In this document: one piece after another, positions 13,017-25,557 of the stretch
How the letters are laid out: each line of letters starts with the position of its first letter
How positions within the stretch are numbered: the first letter of the stretch is position 1
DNA from: Combretum micranthum
Taxonomy: Eukaryota; Streptophyta; Magnoliopsida; Myrtales; Combretaceae
Direction of reading: 5' to 3'
DNA: 64,000 bases
Assembly: GCA_024138025.1 (NCBI GenBank)
Contig: JAMXBD010000692.1
Coordinates: 372,001-436,000, forward strand
Translations under genes and position numbers: made by a program
Notes under the pieces: model-generated
The model's input: the letters and a program-made list of their open reading frames with translations, nothing else
Told to the model about the DNA's origin: nothing
Database searches by the model: none

Positions 13017-14153
13017 TGTATTTTATTAGATATTATTATTTCCTAATATATCTCTCATTTGGGTTTCTTGCTTGTCCATATATAAATATAGACAACTTCT
13101 CTTAATTGAAAAAGAGAGAAGACGTCATTAGTCAAATTAGAACCGTAGGGAAATTTTACAACCTAAAAAGAGAGAGAAAGAAAAACATTTTCTTTTGTGA
13201 GAGAATTCCCACACGAATTGGATTCGTGATTGAGTGTTAGCACACATCTCAACCTTTTGGATGTTTGTTTGCTTGTGGATACTGTAGAGGGTACTCGCTC
13301 TTACAACATCTTTTGATCTGCTTCATCATCAGATACGAAACTCTACAAAAGATATAATTTTGAAATTTCTCTTGTGTTCAATTTAGTTGTTAAACACATG
13401 GATCTTAGGCCGTTTAGAGTTTTAATTTTAAAATATCCACAATAAGCCTATTGTATGAAACCCTAAAACCCAACAAGCATCAGGCAAATCTCCATAATGT
13501 GATTTATGTGAACTTTACATCTTAAAGATGTGATTTAGCGTCGATATTTTGGTAATTAGTTTTACATCACTTCTATTTGTGTAATTTCTTTTTGGATGAT
13601 TGGTAATCATACAATTTCCTTAAATTGATAGTATGATCAACGTCATTTGTTTTATCAATCTACTTAGAGATCAACAAAAGATAAGATTGAACAATATTTG
13701 ATGACCTTATCCATGTCTTATGCTCAATCTAGATATCGTGTGATAAAAAAATTATGACATAGGTTATGAATTAAGTTATGTCGGATTGATGACCTTCATT
13801 TAATTTAGTAGTCATAATGTTTTGCTAAAGGCCACTTATAACTTGTAAGCCTGAAATAAGATTTAGGCCCGCTACCAATATTTAATGAACCTATAGGATC
13901 GCACACAAAAAATGAACTAAGGTAAACACATGATTTAATTTGGAAAGTGTGCAAATTTGTCATATGTTGCGTTAATTAGATTATCTTATTTAGAATATGA
14001 AAGTGGGATTTTATTTTGAATTAAAAAGATTTATTTTAAAATACGATTTTGAAATAAGAGATAATGGATAATAATGATCTTAGTTACCTATCCAAAACAA
14101 GAAAGGACGTAAATCATGATAAAAAAGGATTGCATTATATTCTAATATGTATA

Positions 14154-14281
14154 TGAAATATATTAAGACTAGTTTTATATCTCTTGTTATATATATTCCT
14201 AGCTGTCACTTGTACATGTGTCTTAATTAGATAGGTTGTAGGTTTTGCCATAGAGGATCAAATTAATACTTGTTCCTCACA
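14154..14281 (+). repeat. 5' LTR of Copia element 2, internally deleted
   Basis: It is 128 bp, against 249 bp for the 3' LTR. The missing ~120 bp lie between a TTTTG and a TTTGC in the 3' LTR, consistent with deletion at short homology. The lost part contains the TATA-like run TATATATA, so the element's own 5' promoter has been removed. Confidence 0.8.
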
Positions 14282-14293
14282 TGGTATCAGAGC
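14282..14293 (+). other. Primer-binding site, initiator tRNA-Met type
   Basis: TGGTATCAGAGC directly abuts the 5' LTR. It is the standard Copia primer site complementary to the 3' end of plant initiator tRNA-Met. Confidence 0.9.
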
Positions 14294-14385
14294 TCACAAG
14301 GTTTTGTTCCTCTCTTTGCTTTAATTCATCTAAGTTTCTCTTTTGATTGAAAAGTGTTTGTTGTTTTGTTTTGCTTCTATTGACC

Positions 14386-15435
14386 ATGAATTTGTTGAAT
14401 AAAGGAATTAGTGATCCTTTGCATCTATCTAATTCTAATAATCCTAGCACGAATGTAGGAAATCAGATCTTTAATGAAAAGAATTTTCTTTCGTAGAGTA
14501 GGTTTGTTAAAATGGCCTTAGGTGCTAAAATGAAATTATGCTTTATTGTAGGGATAGTCCTTAAGTTGGAGGAAGGTTTTGTTGGATTTACTAAGTGGAC
14601 TAGTTGTGATTACATAGTAACATGTTGGATTCTTTATTCTATGACTGTTGAATTAACTCAGAATTTCATGAATGTGAAATCAACACATGACTAAATTCTT
14701 GAATGGTTTAGCTAATGGACATTTGTTGTTCTAGCTGGAACATGAGATTTCAAATCTGAAACAAGAAAAGATGATAGTAGGAGCCTATTACAATAAGCTA
14801 AAGAGGAGTTGGGATGAATAGGTGCTTTTCGGATTTTTCCTAATTGCACATGTGATAGATGTACTTGTAATTTGAAACATAAACTTCAAGAATTTGATAT
14901 GCAAAATAAGTTGATGCAATCTCTTATAGGGTTAAATGATGCGTATAAGGGAGTTCAGAATCAAATCTTGTCCATGGAACCTTCACCAAGTGTCAATTGG
15001 GCTTTCTATATAGGTTGACAAGTTGAAACACAAAGAGAAGTTACTAAAGTGTCCAATAATAATGGGGAAATGTCAGTTTGTAATGTCAAAACTAGAAATT
15101 TTTGGAATTTCAATGATAGAAAGAAGTATAAGAAGACAACTTGCAAGCATTGTAAGAAGGAAGGTCATAGCATTAGAAGTTGCTTTCAACTTGTTGGCTA
15201 CCTATATTGGTTTAAGGATAAAAGGAATGTGAAAAGCCAGCAAGCAAATGCAGTTGCTATTGGTGATTCGATTCAAAGGCATCAAATGACTTTTAATACT
15301 GATGTTTCGGTTTCTAACAGTAATTATGTTGCGGAATCCTCAACAAGTTTTGATAAAAACATGATGAAATCCTTGTGCATGGAAATAATGAAGATGGTCA
15401 AGGAGCAAGGGAATAAAGAGCATATTGAAGAGTAG
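14386..15435 (+). pseudogene. Copia element 2 gag remnant with CCHC zinc knuckle
   Basis: The frame opens with MNLLNKGISDPLHLS at 14386 and meets a stop at about 14494, where a conserved Trp codon appears to have become TAG. It then continues through LGAKMKL in a shifted frame. The C-terminal half (15049-15435) is open and carries the nucleic-acid-binding knuckle CKHCKKEGHSIRSC, the C-x2-C-x4-H-x4-C pattern of retroelement nucleocapsids, followed by a CFQLVGY block typical of plant Copia gag. In an active element this protein packages the RNA; here it is broken. Confidence 0.8.
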
Positions 15436-15439
15436 TAAA

Positions 15440-18400
15440 GAATGTTCATTATGGAGTTATCATTCTTGATTCTTTTTGCTTTAGCACTATAGGTAATGAA
15501 AAAGGATATTAAATTTTAGATAGTGGTGCAACTGATCACATGTCACCATATTTGGATCTTTTATCCAATATACACACACTATCAAATTGTATATCAATTA
15601 AAATACCTGACAGACACACTGCCTTCATTGATAAAACAGGTTCTATCCAAATTGCTCCAAATATTATTCTTCGTAATGAACTTTATATACCATAATTTGC
15701 TTACAACTTGTTGTCTACACACAAATTGACAAAAGACAACAATGTTGTTATTCAATTCACTTCTCAAAATTGCTTTATACAAGACCTAAAGAGTAATAAT
15801 TACCTGGCTCTTGCACATGAGCACAAAGGCCTTTACATTCTTCAAAAGGAGGATGTTGGTTTTTCTCCTATCCCTGATGTTCTAGCTGGTCGTGTATCTC
15901 ATATTAGTAGTATCAAGGATTGTGATTCTTTTATGAGATTGATTCACAATAGACTAGGTCATTCTTTAGTTGTAAAATTGCAGCATTTAAAGGATTGTAA
16001 AAATTTAGATTTTTAAGATTCTATTTGTTCTACTTGCCAAGAGGCTAAGTTCCATATACTTCATTTTAGTAGAAATAATAAAGTGTCTTTGTCACTTTTC
16101 CATTTGATTCATTTAGATGTCTAGGGAACCTTTTACATTGCTTCCTCGAGTGGTGTTAGATATTTCCTCACTATTGTTGATGATTGTTTTGGATGTACTT
16201 AGAATTACTTGCTTAATAATAGATTTCAAGTGCCTAATCTTGTCACATTTTTTCAAGACTGTACAAAATCTTTTCAAACTTGTCCAAATTTGTAAGAACA
16301 TAATAAAGGAGTGTTTGTGTCTAAAACATGTCAATTCCTTTTCCATTCTTTAAGCCTTGTTCATCAACACACCATCCTATATACACCTTAACAAAATGGT
16401 CGTGTTGAGAGGAAACATCGCCACTTACTTGATACTTCTCATTCTTTAAGAATTCATGTAGATTTTCATAAAGAATTTCGGGGAGAATGCATAATTGTTG
16501 CTACTTATCTTATAAATCGTATGTCTACATCTATTCTTTCCTGGAAAACACCAGTTGAAAAAGCTTTATGGGACTATTCCAGATTACATTTCATTAAAGG
16601 TGTTTAGATGTTTATGCTTTGTGAAAACTTCTTCTCGATCTATTGATAAGTTTGCTCCTCACGGTATTAAATCTGTCTTTCTTGGTTATGATGGTCAATC
16701 CAAGGGATATAGGGTGTATAATTTGACTACTAAATCTACGTTTGTGTCTAGGGATGTTGTGTTTTTTGAGTCTTAATTTCCTTTTGGAGAATCTAATCAA
16801 GACTATGTTCATATTGTTAATACAGTCAATCATGTTCCTTCAGCTAGCAATGAGCTTGGTTATATTCCTCTTAATCCTCAAACTGCAAATTCTGCTCCTG
16901 AAATTGTGACTGAGTCTCATGACTCTTTTCCTATTGTATCTGATATTGCACTTAGAAGATCATCTAGAGTTCGACAAACACTTAAATGGCTTAGGATTTT
17001 GTGCATTCACTTCCTACTTCTTCTATAAATACAGTTGTTGTGGCCACTTCCTTTCCAACACAATATCCCTTGTTTACCCCTCATTCCTTTGATTCTTACC
17101 TACATGATTATGTTTCATCATTAGCTAATGTGCTTTCAATTTGAGAACATTCTAATTACTCAGAAGCATCTACTCAACAAGAATGAGTTGATGTTATGCA
17201 AAATGAGTTGAATACTTTAGAATTGAATGGCACTTGGCAATTAACTTCTTTGTCGAAAGGAAAACAAAATGTTAGATGCAAGTGGGTCTATAAAATTAAA
17301 GATAGAACTTATGGAGTGTTGAGAGGTACAAATCTAGGTTGGTTGCAAAGGGGTTTACATAGATAGAGGGAGATGACTATACTGAAACATTCTCTCCAAT
17401 TGTTAAGTTGAGTTCAGTTAGAGTTGTTTTAGTTGTGCCCACTATTTTGGGTTGGACTCTTCATCAAATAGATATGAATAATGCCTTTCTTCAGGGGTAT
17501 TTGGATGAAGAAATTTGCATGTTGCCTCCTTCTCTTATTCTAAGGCTTCTTCTTCTCAAGTTTGTTGTCTCAAGAGGTCTTTATATGGACTTAAGCAGGC
17601 AACTAGGCAATGGAACTTGGAGTTATCTTCTTCTCTTCTTTCATAAGGATTCTCTCAACCGTCTCATGATCACTCCTTGTACACTCAATTTTCATTTGCT
17701 GATTCCATTATTATTCTTCTTTATCTGATGATATGCTTATCATAGGCATTAATTATGATGGAATTAGCCATTTGAAGGCTGTTTTACATGATAGATCTAG
17801 TATCATGGATCTTGGTTTGGCTAGATATTTCCTTGGGCTTGAATCGTGTCACATAGCTAATAGTTTATTGATTCATCAAAGGAAATTTATCGTTGATACT
17901 TTGCTTGATGTTGGCTTATCAATTGCAAATCCTACTTCTACTCCTTTGCTAAGTGGTTTTAAATCTGATCCTACTTGTGGTGATTTACTAAACAATGTGT
18001 CTTTCTATCGCTGTCTTGCTAGGAAGCTTCTCTATATTGCTACGACTAGGCTTGATGTTACTTTTATTGTCCATTACTTAAGTCAATTTATTGATGCTCC
18101 TTGAGTGCTTCATCTTCGAACTTTATTTTGCTTGCTTTTATGTCTTAAGGGTACAATTAACATGGGATTTTTCTATGATGCTAATTCTTCCTTACAATTA
18201 GATGGCTATTAGGATGCTGATTAGGTTGTTAATGCTTATGATCGAAAGTCCATTTTGGGTTATGGCATCTTGTTAGTTTCTTCTTTGATATCTTGGAAAT
18301 CTAAGAAGCAAAGTACTATAGCAACTTCTAGTATTAAGGCGGAATACCACAGTCTTGCTTTTGCTGCCAAGGAGCTCTTATGGATTTCTTATTTGTTGAG

Positions 18401-18640
18401 GGATCTTCATGTTGATGTTCAACTACCTATTGTTTATCCTATGATAATCGCTCCACATTACTAATTGCATCTCATCTTTGTTTCCATGGTCACACTTAAC
18501 ACATTGACATTGATATCCATTTTGTTCATGATTAGATTCGTAATGGATTTCTTTGGATACAATATGTTTCTTCATGACAATGGCTTGTTGATCTTTTTAA
18601 AAAGTCATTGCCTATTTCACAACTTCAATCTCTTTTTGCA
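15440..18640 (+). pseudogene. Copia element 2 pol remnant
   Basis: Protease-region similarity starts near 15520 (DSGATDH-like). A pre-integrase block (RLGHSLVVKLQHL) lies near 15950, and the integrase C-terminal FLGYDGQSKGYRVYNL block near 16680. Reverse transcriptase is represented by QIDMNNAFLQG near 17465 and ARYFLGLE near 17820. RNase H shows SWKSKKQSTIATSS followed by KAEYHSLA near 18290-18360. The catalytic YVDD region at 17722-17735 is split by a one-base frameshift, and several other stops and shifts are present, so no functional polymerase could be made. Confidence 0.85.
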
Positions 18641-18664
18641 AGTTATCTCTACAAGGGGGGAATA

Positions 18665-18913
18665 TGAAATATATTATGACTAGTTTTATATTTGTTGTTA
18701 TAATTATTCATAACTGTTAGTTATACACGTGTCTTAATTAGATAGGCTATTAGTTTTGTATATATAGCTTGATATAGGTTTGTTATAACTAATTGGAGCA
18801 TTTTTATCTTTCACAAATTTCTTAATTGTTCTCTCTGTTTTCTTCTTTTTTGCTCTTATATCCTGTTCATCAAGCTTTGCAGTAGAGGATCAGATTAATA
18901 CTTGTTCCTCACA
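18665..18913 (+). repeat. 3' LTR of Copia element 2, full length
   Basis: It follows the polypurine tract AAGGGGGGAA (about 18653-18662), starts TGAAATATATTATGAC and ends TTCCTCACA. It retains the TATA-like run TATATATA at 18759-18766 that the 5' LTR has lost. Confidence 0.85.
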
Positions 18914-19305
18914 ATATGCGTATTGTGCTCTCCACTTTTGTGATATACATGATTTTAAAGAGAGGTAAAAACCCTAAAAACACAAGTTTAAGCTGAAAAT
19001 AAGATTTTCTTTGCATAGAGTGAAAACAAGAGGATGATAGTAGAAAATCAAAGGTGTTAGCTAACTTATGTTCATATTTGAAAGGGATTCATTCATGTGG
19101 ATATCGATAGAGGGTATTCATGAGAAGCAACACTTAAATTTGATGATAATTGCTGATCACGTGTAAATTTGCTAAAAAAACCCTCGTCTATGCTTTTGAA
19201 CTAGCGAAAAGGTTGGTAGTTATAAATCTCTTCGATAATTTTGTTGAATCACTTAGATTCTGGTGGATAATCTGAAATTGTTTTTGGTCTCAGGAAATCC
19301 CAACA

Positions 19306-19865
19306 CAGATAGCCACCCATGAAAGAAAGGATTTATTGATTATTATTTACTTAACTTTCATTAACAACACTTTGCTTCCTAAGGCATGTTCTCCCTATAC
19401 ATCTAACATGGTGTCCTGAAGATAGGTTGTTATGCATCCTTAAATAGTGCTAGGACTAATTAAAAAACGTTTAAACCTATTGAATGCTCATAAACTATAA
19501 ATAAATTCGTCCATGCAACAATACTCCATTTTTAACATCTCTCTCTTGTGATAACATCTAAATGTGCATATTGCATATACTTGTTTATAGACCTATTGTT
19601 CACTTAAAGAATTGAACTACATTTTAGGAGAGAGGACACTTAATATTTGAACAATATAGAGGTGCTTGCCATATAGAAGTTCAAAAATATAGGTCCTTAA
19701 TGCATATATGTACATAAGATAACATGATGAGCTAATCAAGTCCTGTCAGAAAGATTAATTGCTTTGTCTCCCATTTTAGTTTTATGATAACAAAACATAT
19801 AAGTTTATACTAATGAGTTTATTTAGTGTAAAATATTAAGGATAATATGTTATTGAAATTTCTAT
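19306..19865. other. Intergenic sequence, nothing recognised
   Basis: AT-rich DNA between the end of LTR-B copy 1 and the next transposon nest. I see no gene, repeat termini or RNA gene in it. Confidence 0.5.
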
Positions 19866-22800
19866 AAAAAGTTAGGAGAAATTGCAAATTACCCTCCTAA
19901 ACTGTTACTTTAGTGTGGATTAAGCCCTTGAAGTTTCAAATTGCACTTTTTAACCTCTTAAACTTTTAAAAATTGTCACTATTAGGGACATTTGACATTT
20001 TCTGTTAAAAGAAAATGGTGGGGTGGGGGGAGGGGAAGAGGAGGAAGGGGTTTAGATTACCCTCTTAAATTTTCATCTATGTGTGAATTCACCTCTTAAA
20101 TTTTCGTCTATGTGGGTGCCACATCCCAAAGGGTACCCTAAACATGATAGCCCACCACACTCAATATTAAGACTTAAGTATGATAACCTTAGTCATCCCA
20201 AAAGTCTCGATATCGAGTGTAAGGCGTACTTTCACGATCATAGCAGACCAAACTTTGGATCAGCCATTTAAGCAGTTATACATAATAGCAATTAAGAAAG
20301 TAAATCATAACAATATAACCAAAGTTCTAGAATATAGGGGGGCTTACAAATATTAAGGGGCATTCCCATATTAAAACAACTAAGTCTAACGGAGTCTATT
20401 TTCAAAATAAATACATTTTGGTTTTTCATGGAAGTCTATATCTACTTCTAACTCTTGACTTCGAAGGTCTTAGCTAGGTAAAATATCCCCTAGGCTCCAA
20501 CTAAAGGTACGAGTACTGCAATAGCTATCTAAGAGGGTATAAGATAAGCGCTTATTAAGAATTATTTCTACAATTAAACACTCAATAACCAATAATCAAA
20601 ACAAGTTAAATTAAACAACCATATGATATGCACAAGCATGTGAGAAATCAATGCATATGATTTTCTGGGAATCATATGTTGAATGGATTTACCCCTCCAT
20701 TCAGGGTTAAGGGTTCTGAGTCGTATAAATCGATTTTACAAGTATAATTCCTTTGTAGTTTTTTTGTTCGAGCCACTACTCAGCTGTAAACATATAATTC
20801 ATTTCTTTATAGTTTTTATTCAAGCCACTACCCAGCTGCAAAATATAGTTTATCCAGGTATTTATGCACTGCAATTAAATTCTGGCGACCCTTCGCCGTT
20901 TTGCAGATCTCACGAGCTCTATAAGCCTCCATACCATACCTTCGTCCTACCAATTGTATAGTAATAAATGTAATGAACCCACAAATGGTATGCATGAATC
21001 AATTTAATTAAGTACTCTTGCATGATTAAGTATTTTATGGGTGAGCATAGAATTTGTAGACATTCATTCCTATACTATATCAAACATTCATCATAAACAA
21101 TTCCCGCCTCAATATACTTAATCATAATTTCAACCATGTATGTAAAGCATATGTACTTTTCCATTTTTATCTTTTCCTAATTTTAATGCCACTAATTTAC
21201 AAGCAAAAGTACAGGTGTAAAAATGTAAGAAATAAACTCACTCGGCCATTCGTGCAAAAACTTCTAGTCAAAGAAATCATTGGGGTACAGAACTCTGTCT
21301 CCACGTCATCTATACAAGAGAAATACCTAAAATGAGTATTTTTGGGACGTTCTACTTAAACTTGCTAATTCTATTTCACTAAGTTCGTCAAAAATCGTAT
21401 AGAGTGAAATTCCAACATAAAATGGTCATAATTTGCTCATTTTAACTAAGAATTTCACATATTATATACCGTTTTCTATCTACTTGAAAAGATCTATCTA
21501 TATCTAAGGTTATTTTTGTCATAAAAAGTCTTTCGGATGGTGAAATAGATCAGTACAGATTCACTGCGAAATCCTAACCCTTGAAACACAATTTTTCAAA
21601 CTTTTCTTTACCCAAAAATCCTTTAGCAAAAAATATGATATTTATATGATTGAAAAATCCCTTGGATATATATATATATATATTATATATATAGACTCAT
21701 ATTGCTATGCAAAATTTTAATGGTGTTGTCTCAATAATTATTTTTCATAAAACAATTTGTCTCGTGTTGAAAACTTAAACTTTAACAATTTCTCTTTAAG
21801 TGTTTTTGAAAGAACATTATAAATTCTTGAGTTATTATAAATGAGTATTTTCTTATAAATTTTATTTTCTAATTTATTTTCTAAGATAAATTAATTGTTC
21901 TTAACTTTAGTCTTTTAGGATATCTACAAATTTTACCTCTAGTGATAAAAACGAAGTTTCCAAATTTTTTTCATAAGTTGTTGATAGTTTCTAACAATTT
22001 GAGTTGTATTACATATATTTTTCCTTTTAAATGGTTTTGATTGAAAATTATAAATAAGTTTTTTTTCTATATTTTTATTTCTTAACTTCTCTAAAGATAA
22101 GTTTTTATTTCTAAATACTTGGTCTTTTAAGTTCTTTGCAAAATTTTTACTTGGAAGAGACACTTTCAATATCTTTCTTAAGTTGTTGATAATATCCATT
22201 GTTTTTGAGCTTATCATGTTTATATTATTCTTATTTCTTTGCAAATGGGTTTATCATTTAAAAACTTGACAAACTTTTATTTTTCTAAGTGGGTTTATAA
22301 ACTAGTGAGTTGACTTTTATCTTAACTTTGAAAACTAGTCTAGTTCTTGGTTTTCAGTATGGAGTTGGTAAAAATCTTATAATTAAGCTTTTTAATAAAA
22401 ATCTGCTTATCGAAGGATTATTATCACTAAGTTTTAATAAACTTCATGTTACTTACCATGAAAATAGTGTTTATTTCCTTATTTAATTTCTTTGATAAAA
22501 TCATCTTTTTATCATTTAAGAAAATTCATGATGAGTTTGAAAAGAAGTCGTTAAAATAATTTTCCTATGTGTTTAATGACAAAATCTTTATTTAGTGACA
22601 AAGTTATATATTAAAAGAGCTTGGTTTCATTTTTTTTTATTAAAGAAAATTTCTTTTTAGTTTTGTTAAGATAATATCATAATGATGATGCATGTATATG
22701 AGTATGTAACATGAAAAAGATGTGAATATCACATAATAATATATGAAAGATATAAGAAGCAATAATAAGCAATATAATAAGGTCAAGTATTGGGAACCTT

Positions 22801-23414
22801 AGCTTCATCAAGATATCTCGGGGCTGAGAATAGACTAGTCCCAAAAGAAAAAGAAAAGGGAAGAAAAGCAAAAAAAAAAAATTAATAAGAGTAATAATAA
22901 CAATAAGCATGTTAGTGAGAGTCAGTGAGTATTTAGGCTCTAAGAAATATATAGATATATATATTTAATAATATATATAAAGTTAGATTAGGAGCATAAT
23001 AACAATAATATCAACACAATAACATAATAATAACAAAGTAACATGATGGAAATTCTTGGCATGTGTAAGAGTAAAACATGAACATGTTGTTGCTTTCATA
23101 CTCACATGAGCTTTAAGAAACAACACCATTAGTTACATGATATGGGAAAAATAAATGTAGAAGATTTTTACCTAAAGTGTTTATGTGTTGAAGAAAGAAA
23201 GTGGTGGCTGTAGGAATGTGTGAGTAGTAATATGTGGAAGATAATTTTTTGTGTGTAGGGAAAAGAAAGTTGTGAAAGAATTATTTAGAGAGGATTTCGA
23301 TAGAGAGGAATTGTGGAGAGATTTTGATAGAGTTTTGTTATGTAAAGGTAAATGTGTGAAAGAAGGGGGGAAAGAAATTATTTAATTTGTATTTTGTAAA
23401 GAAAAATAAGTAAT

Positions 23415-25554
23415 TGTAGACACCAAATTTTTGCCCAATTAAAAAATAGGCTTAAATTTACAATAAATTAATGTCATATTGGTTCACATACTTGGGGTTA
23501 CAATTCCATCAATAAATCTTCATTAAAAAAAATAGATACACTCAAGAGGCATGGGATACATTAATTTTGGACCAAATTCGTGCATCAAAGTAAGCCAAAA
23601 GACACTTATTTACTTTAAATGTGCTTTAAAACGAATTTATGTTGGCAATTTTGTAACTCCCGATCCTTCGAATCAATTCGTAACGGACGGCCATTAATGG
23701 CCGAATTCAAGTTTTGTAACCGACGGCCATTAATGGTTGAATTCAAGTTTTGTAACCGACGGCCATTAACGGCCAAATACAAGTTTTGTAACCGACGGCC
23801 ATTAACGGCCAAATTCAAGTTTTGTAACGGCCATTAATGGTCGTGATCCGTTTTACTTCCCCTCCAGCTCTATATAAACCACAACCCCAATCCTCCTCAA
23901 GACACAAGATCCAGATCTAAAAAAAAAATTTTGAACAAGAGAGAGAATAGCAAGGAAAAATAAAAAAAAAAAATTTCGAAAAGAAGAAAAAAAGACAGAG
24001 AGAGAGAACAAGAGCAAGAACCAAGCGAATTCAAAACTTTCACCACCACCAAGCCGCTGCCGCTCTGGCCGCTTCGGCTATCACCACCAAGCCGCTGCCG
24101 CTCCGACAGCCGTCTAAGCTCCACCAGCCACCATCCGAGCCAACACCAGCTGCCGTCCAAGCCACCACAAACCACCATCAGCTGATCGACCACTTTCTAA
24201 ACCACCACCACGAAACCTTTCGGAAACCAATTCATAAGGTTCTTCTTTATTTTTTTAGTTAGTAATTATTATTATTATTAGATGCATAAAAAAAAAAAGA
24301 AAATCAAAAGAAAAATGAAAAAAAAAATATATATATAAATATATTTAATATATAAAAAAAAGAAAATATGTGTAGATACTTGAGATGCATGCTACCATTA
24401 TTAGTATTAGTGTACGATATCATATATAGGTAATTAAAAAAAAAAAAGAGGAAAAAGAAAAGAAAAAATTCTAGTATACAAATGGTAAATAAATTTAAAA
24501 TTAGATTATGAAAAAACAAAAAAAGAAAGTGTGTGTATGAAGTATGATAATATTTGTGATGATAAAAATAAATAAAATTTTTAGAGTATATTTATGAAAA
24601 AGAAAAAGGTTGTTAGTATCATTATTATTATTATTTTATTGTTATTATATCATGATGTTCAATTAAATAAATATTTGTTAGAATTTGCGAAATGTTTATG
24701 TGATATATTGGGCATGTTTTAGTTACCCTATAATTTATATATAAAAACAAAAAAATGAGAAAAATTCACAAAACAAAATTTATTTTTTCTATCTATGAAA
24801 AAAATTTTCCTAGCCCTTATATAAAATTACTTAGTTATTTTCTAAATTAACAAAAAAAATAATAAATGGGGTTTTTTTCCAAAATTAGTATCTTTTAAGG
24901 ATTTTCAAAAACAAAAATAAAAATTAGTCTCTTTAGGAATTTACAAAATAAAATTGATTAAATACTTAAACTTGGCGGGTTTTTAAAAATAAAAAATACA
25001 AACAAATTAAAAATTTTATAAAATAAAAAAGAACTATGTTTTGTTGATCTCGATTAGCGGTACGTAGGCACCTACGGGCGACAATAAAAAATGAAAAAAT
25101 ATTTTTTGTTTATCATTTTGGTTATTTTTGTGAAATTTTTCAGCAATAAAAAATATAAAAATATAAAAAACAAAAACAAAAAATGTGACTTGTAAATATT
25201 TTTATTTGAATTTTTGAGTATATAAAGGATAGATTATAAATTTAAAATTTTGAAATTGGTAACTGATTTGGTTTTAATAGGTTAGCCCGAATCCATGATA
25301 TCTGGTTTTTAAAAAGTTTGTTTTTTTAAAATCAAATTTTTTCGCAGACTAGTAGATAAGTTAGGATCAACAAACCCATTGATCTAGCTTTTGTTTTTTT
25401 TTCCCGATTATATCTGGTGGCGACTCTAAAAAGTTTTCAAAAATTTTAAATTTCTCTTAACCCCTAGTCGAGGATTCATGTTAAATGGGTTCGGGTTTAA
25501 TGTGAATCAGGTTAGGAGAAATGAACCAGATAATGGAAAAATCCAGGCTCGACA
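23415..25554 (+). repeat. 5' LTR of the Tat-like element
   Basis: It contains a palindromic 36-bp repeat block (23684-23842), a TATA box TATATAAA (23871-23878), then an A-rich and CCACCA-rich transcribed leader (about 23900-24230) with the unit CACCACCAAGCCGCTGCCG repeated twice. Long AT-rich stretches follow, then a GTACGTAGGCACCTACGGG motif near 25060 shared with the other Tat-like LTRs in the window. Confidence 0.9.
23684..23842 (+). promoter_or_regulatory. Palindromic 36-bp repeats upstream of the LTR TATA box
   Basis: Five palindromic cores occur with four spacings of about 36 bp. The first core, CGGCCATTAATGGCCG (23688-23703), is a perfect 16-bp palindrome; the others are variants such as CGGCCATTAACGGCC. 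Each is followed by AATTCAAGTTTTGTAAC or a close relative. The block ends about 30 bp before the TATA box at 23871, the place expected for an enhancer. The 3' LTR has one unit fewer. Enhancer function is inference. Confidence 0.6.
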
Positions 25555-25557
25555 GCT

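Larger units (their letters stand above)
1182..13475 (+). mobile_element. Copia element 1 (Tnt1-like), decayed, with two nested insertions
   Basis: A Ty1/copia retrotransposon with 5' LTR 1182-2746, a degenerate primer site, a gag-pol remnant (4582-7940), a polypurine tract (7943-7953) and a 3' LTR from 7954 to 13475. The flanking five bases are AACAT (1177-1181) and AGCAT (13476-13480), a TSD with one mismatch. The 3' LTR is expanded by a hAT-like element and a solo LTR; without them it is about 1.6 kb, like the 5' LTR. The pol order protease-integrase-reverse transcriptase-RNase H is that of Copia. Stops, frameshifts and a missing RNase H segment show it is inactive. Confidence 0.85.
7954..13475 (+). 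repeat. 3' LTR of Copia element 1, interrupted twice
   Basis: LTR sequence is present at 7954-8321, 9074-9853 and 13022-13475. It aligns with the 5' LTR at 1182-2746 across both interruptions, which makes the insertion boundaries and duplications easy to read. It ends AAACCCAACA. Confidence 0.8.
631..13620. mobile_element. Mutator-like miniature element (MULE-MITE), interrupted
   Basis: The element occupies 631-1181 and 13476-13620; a Copia retrotransposon fills the middle. It is flanked by a perfect 11-bp duplication TAAATTGATAG at 620-630 and 13621-13631, in the 9-11 bp size class of Mutator-like transposons. Both ends, read inward, share an imperfect inverted repeat of roughly 80 bp; the best-matching block is AAATTACACAAATA. 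No transposase reading frame is visible in about 700 bp of own sequence, so it is non-autonomous. The outermost few bases of the two ends match poorly, so the boundary could move by one or two bases. Confidence 0.7.
14154..18913 (+). mobile_element. Copia element 2 (short-LTR type), decayed
   Basis: A nearly full-length Ty1/copia element inserted in LTR-B copy 1. Order: 5' LTR 14154-14281, primer site TGGTATCAGAGC, gag, pol, polypurine tract AAGGGGGGAA and 3' LTR 18665-18913. LTRs run from TGAAATATATTA to TTCCTCACA. ATATG occurs on both sides (14145-14149 and 18914-18918) but the left one is four bases away from the LTR, so the duplication is not clean. The short LTRs and gag zinc knuckle suggest the Ale/Retrofit group, with moderate certainty. 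Confidence 0.85.
61..19305 (+). mobile_element. LTR family B, copy 1, split by nested insertions
   Basis: This is a Copia-like long terminal repeat present in three pieces: 61-630, 13632-14153 and 18914-19305. It starts TGTTAGTGATTGTGCC after a purine-rich, polypurine-tract-like stretch (50-60) and ends TCCCAACA. The pieces were joined by comparison with a reverse-oriented copy at 34687-36896, which reads through all three segments in the same order. The first gap is filled by a Mutator-like miniature element with a Copia element in it, the second by another Copia element. The flanks AGGAT and CAGAT do not match well, so it may be the 3' LTR of an element lying mostly left of the window rather than a solo LTR. 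Confidence 0.7.

Noticed and set aside
23615..23837. Overlapping repetitive frames in the 5' LTR
   Set aside because: They arise from the 36-bp palindromic repeats being a multiple of three; no start context or conservation supports a protein.
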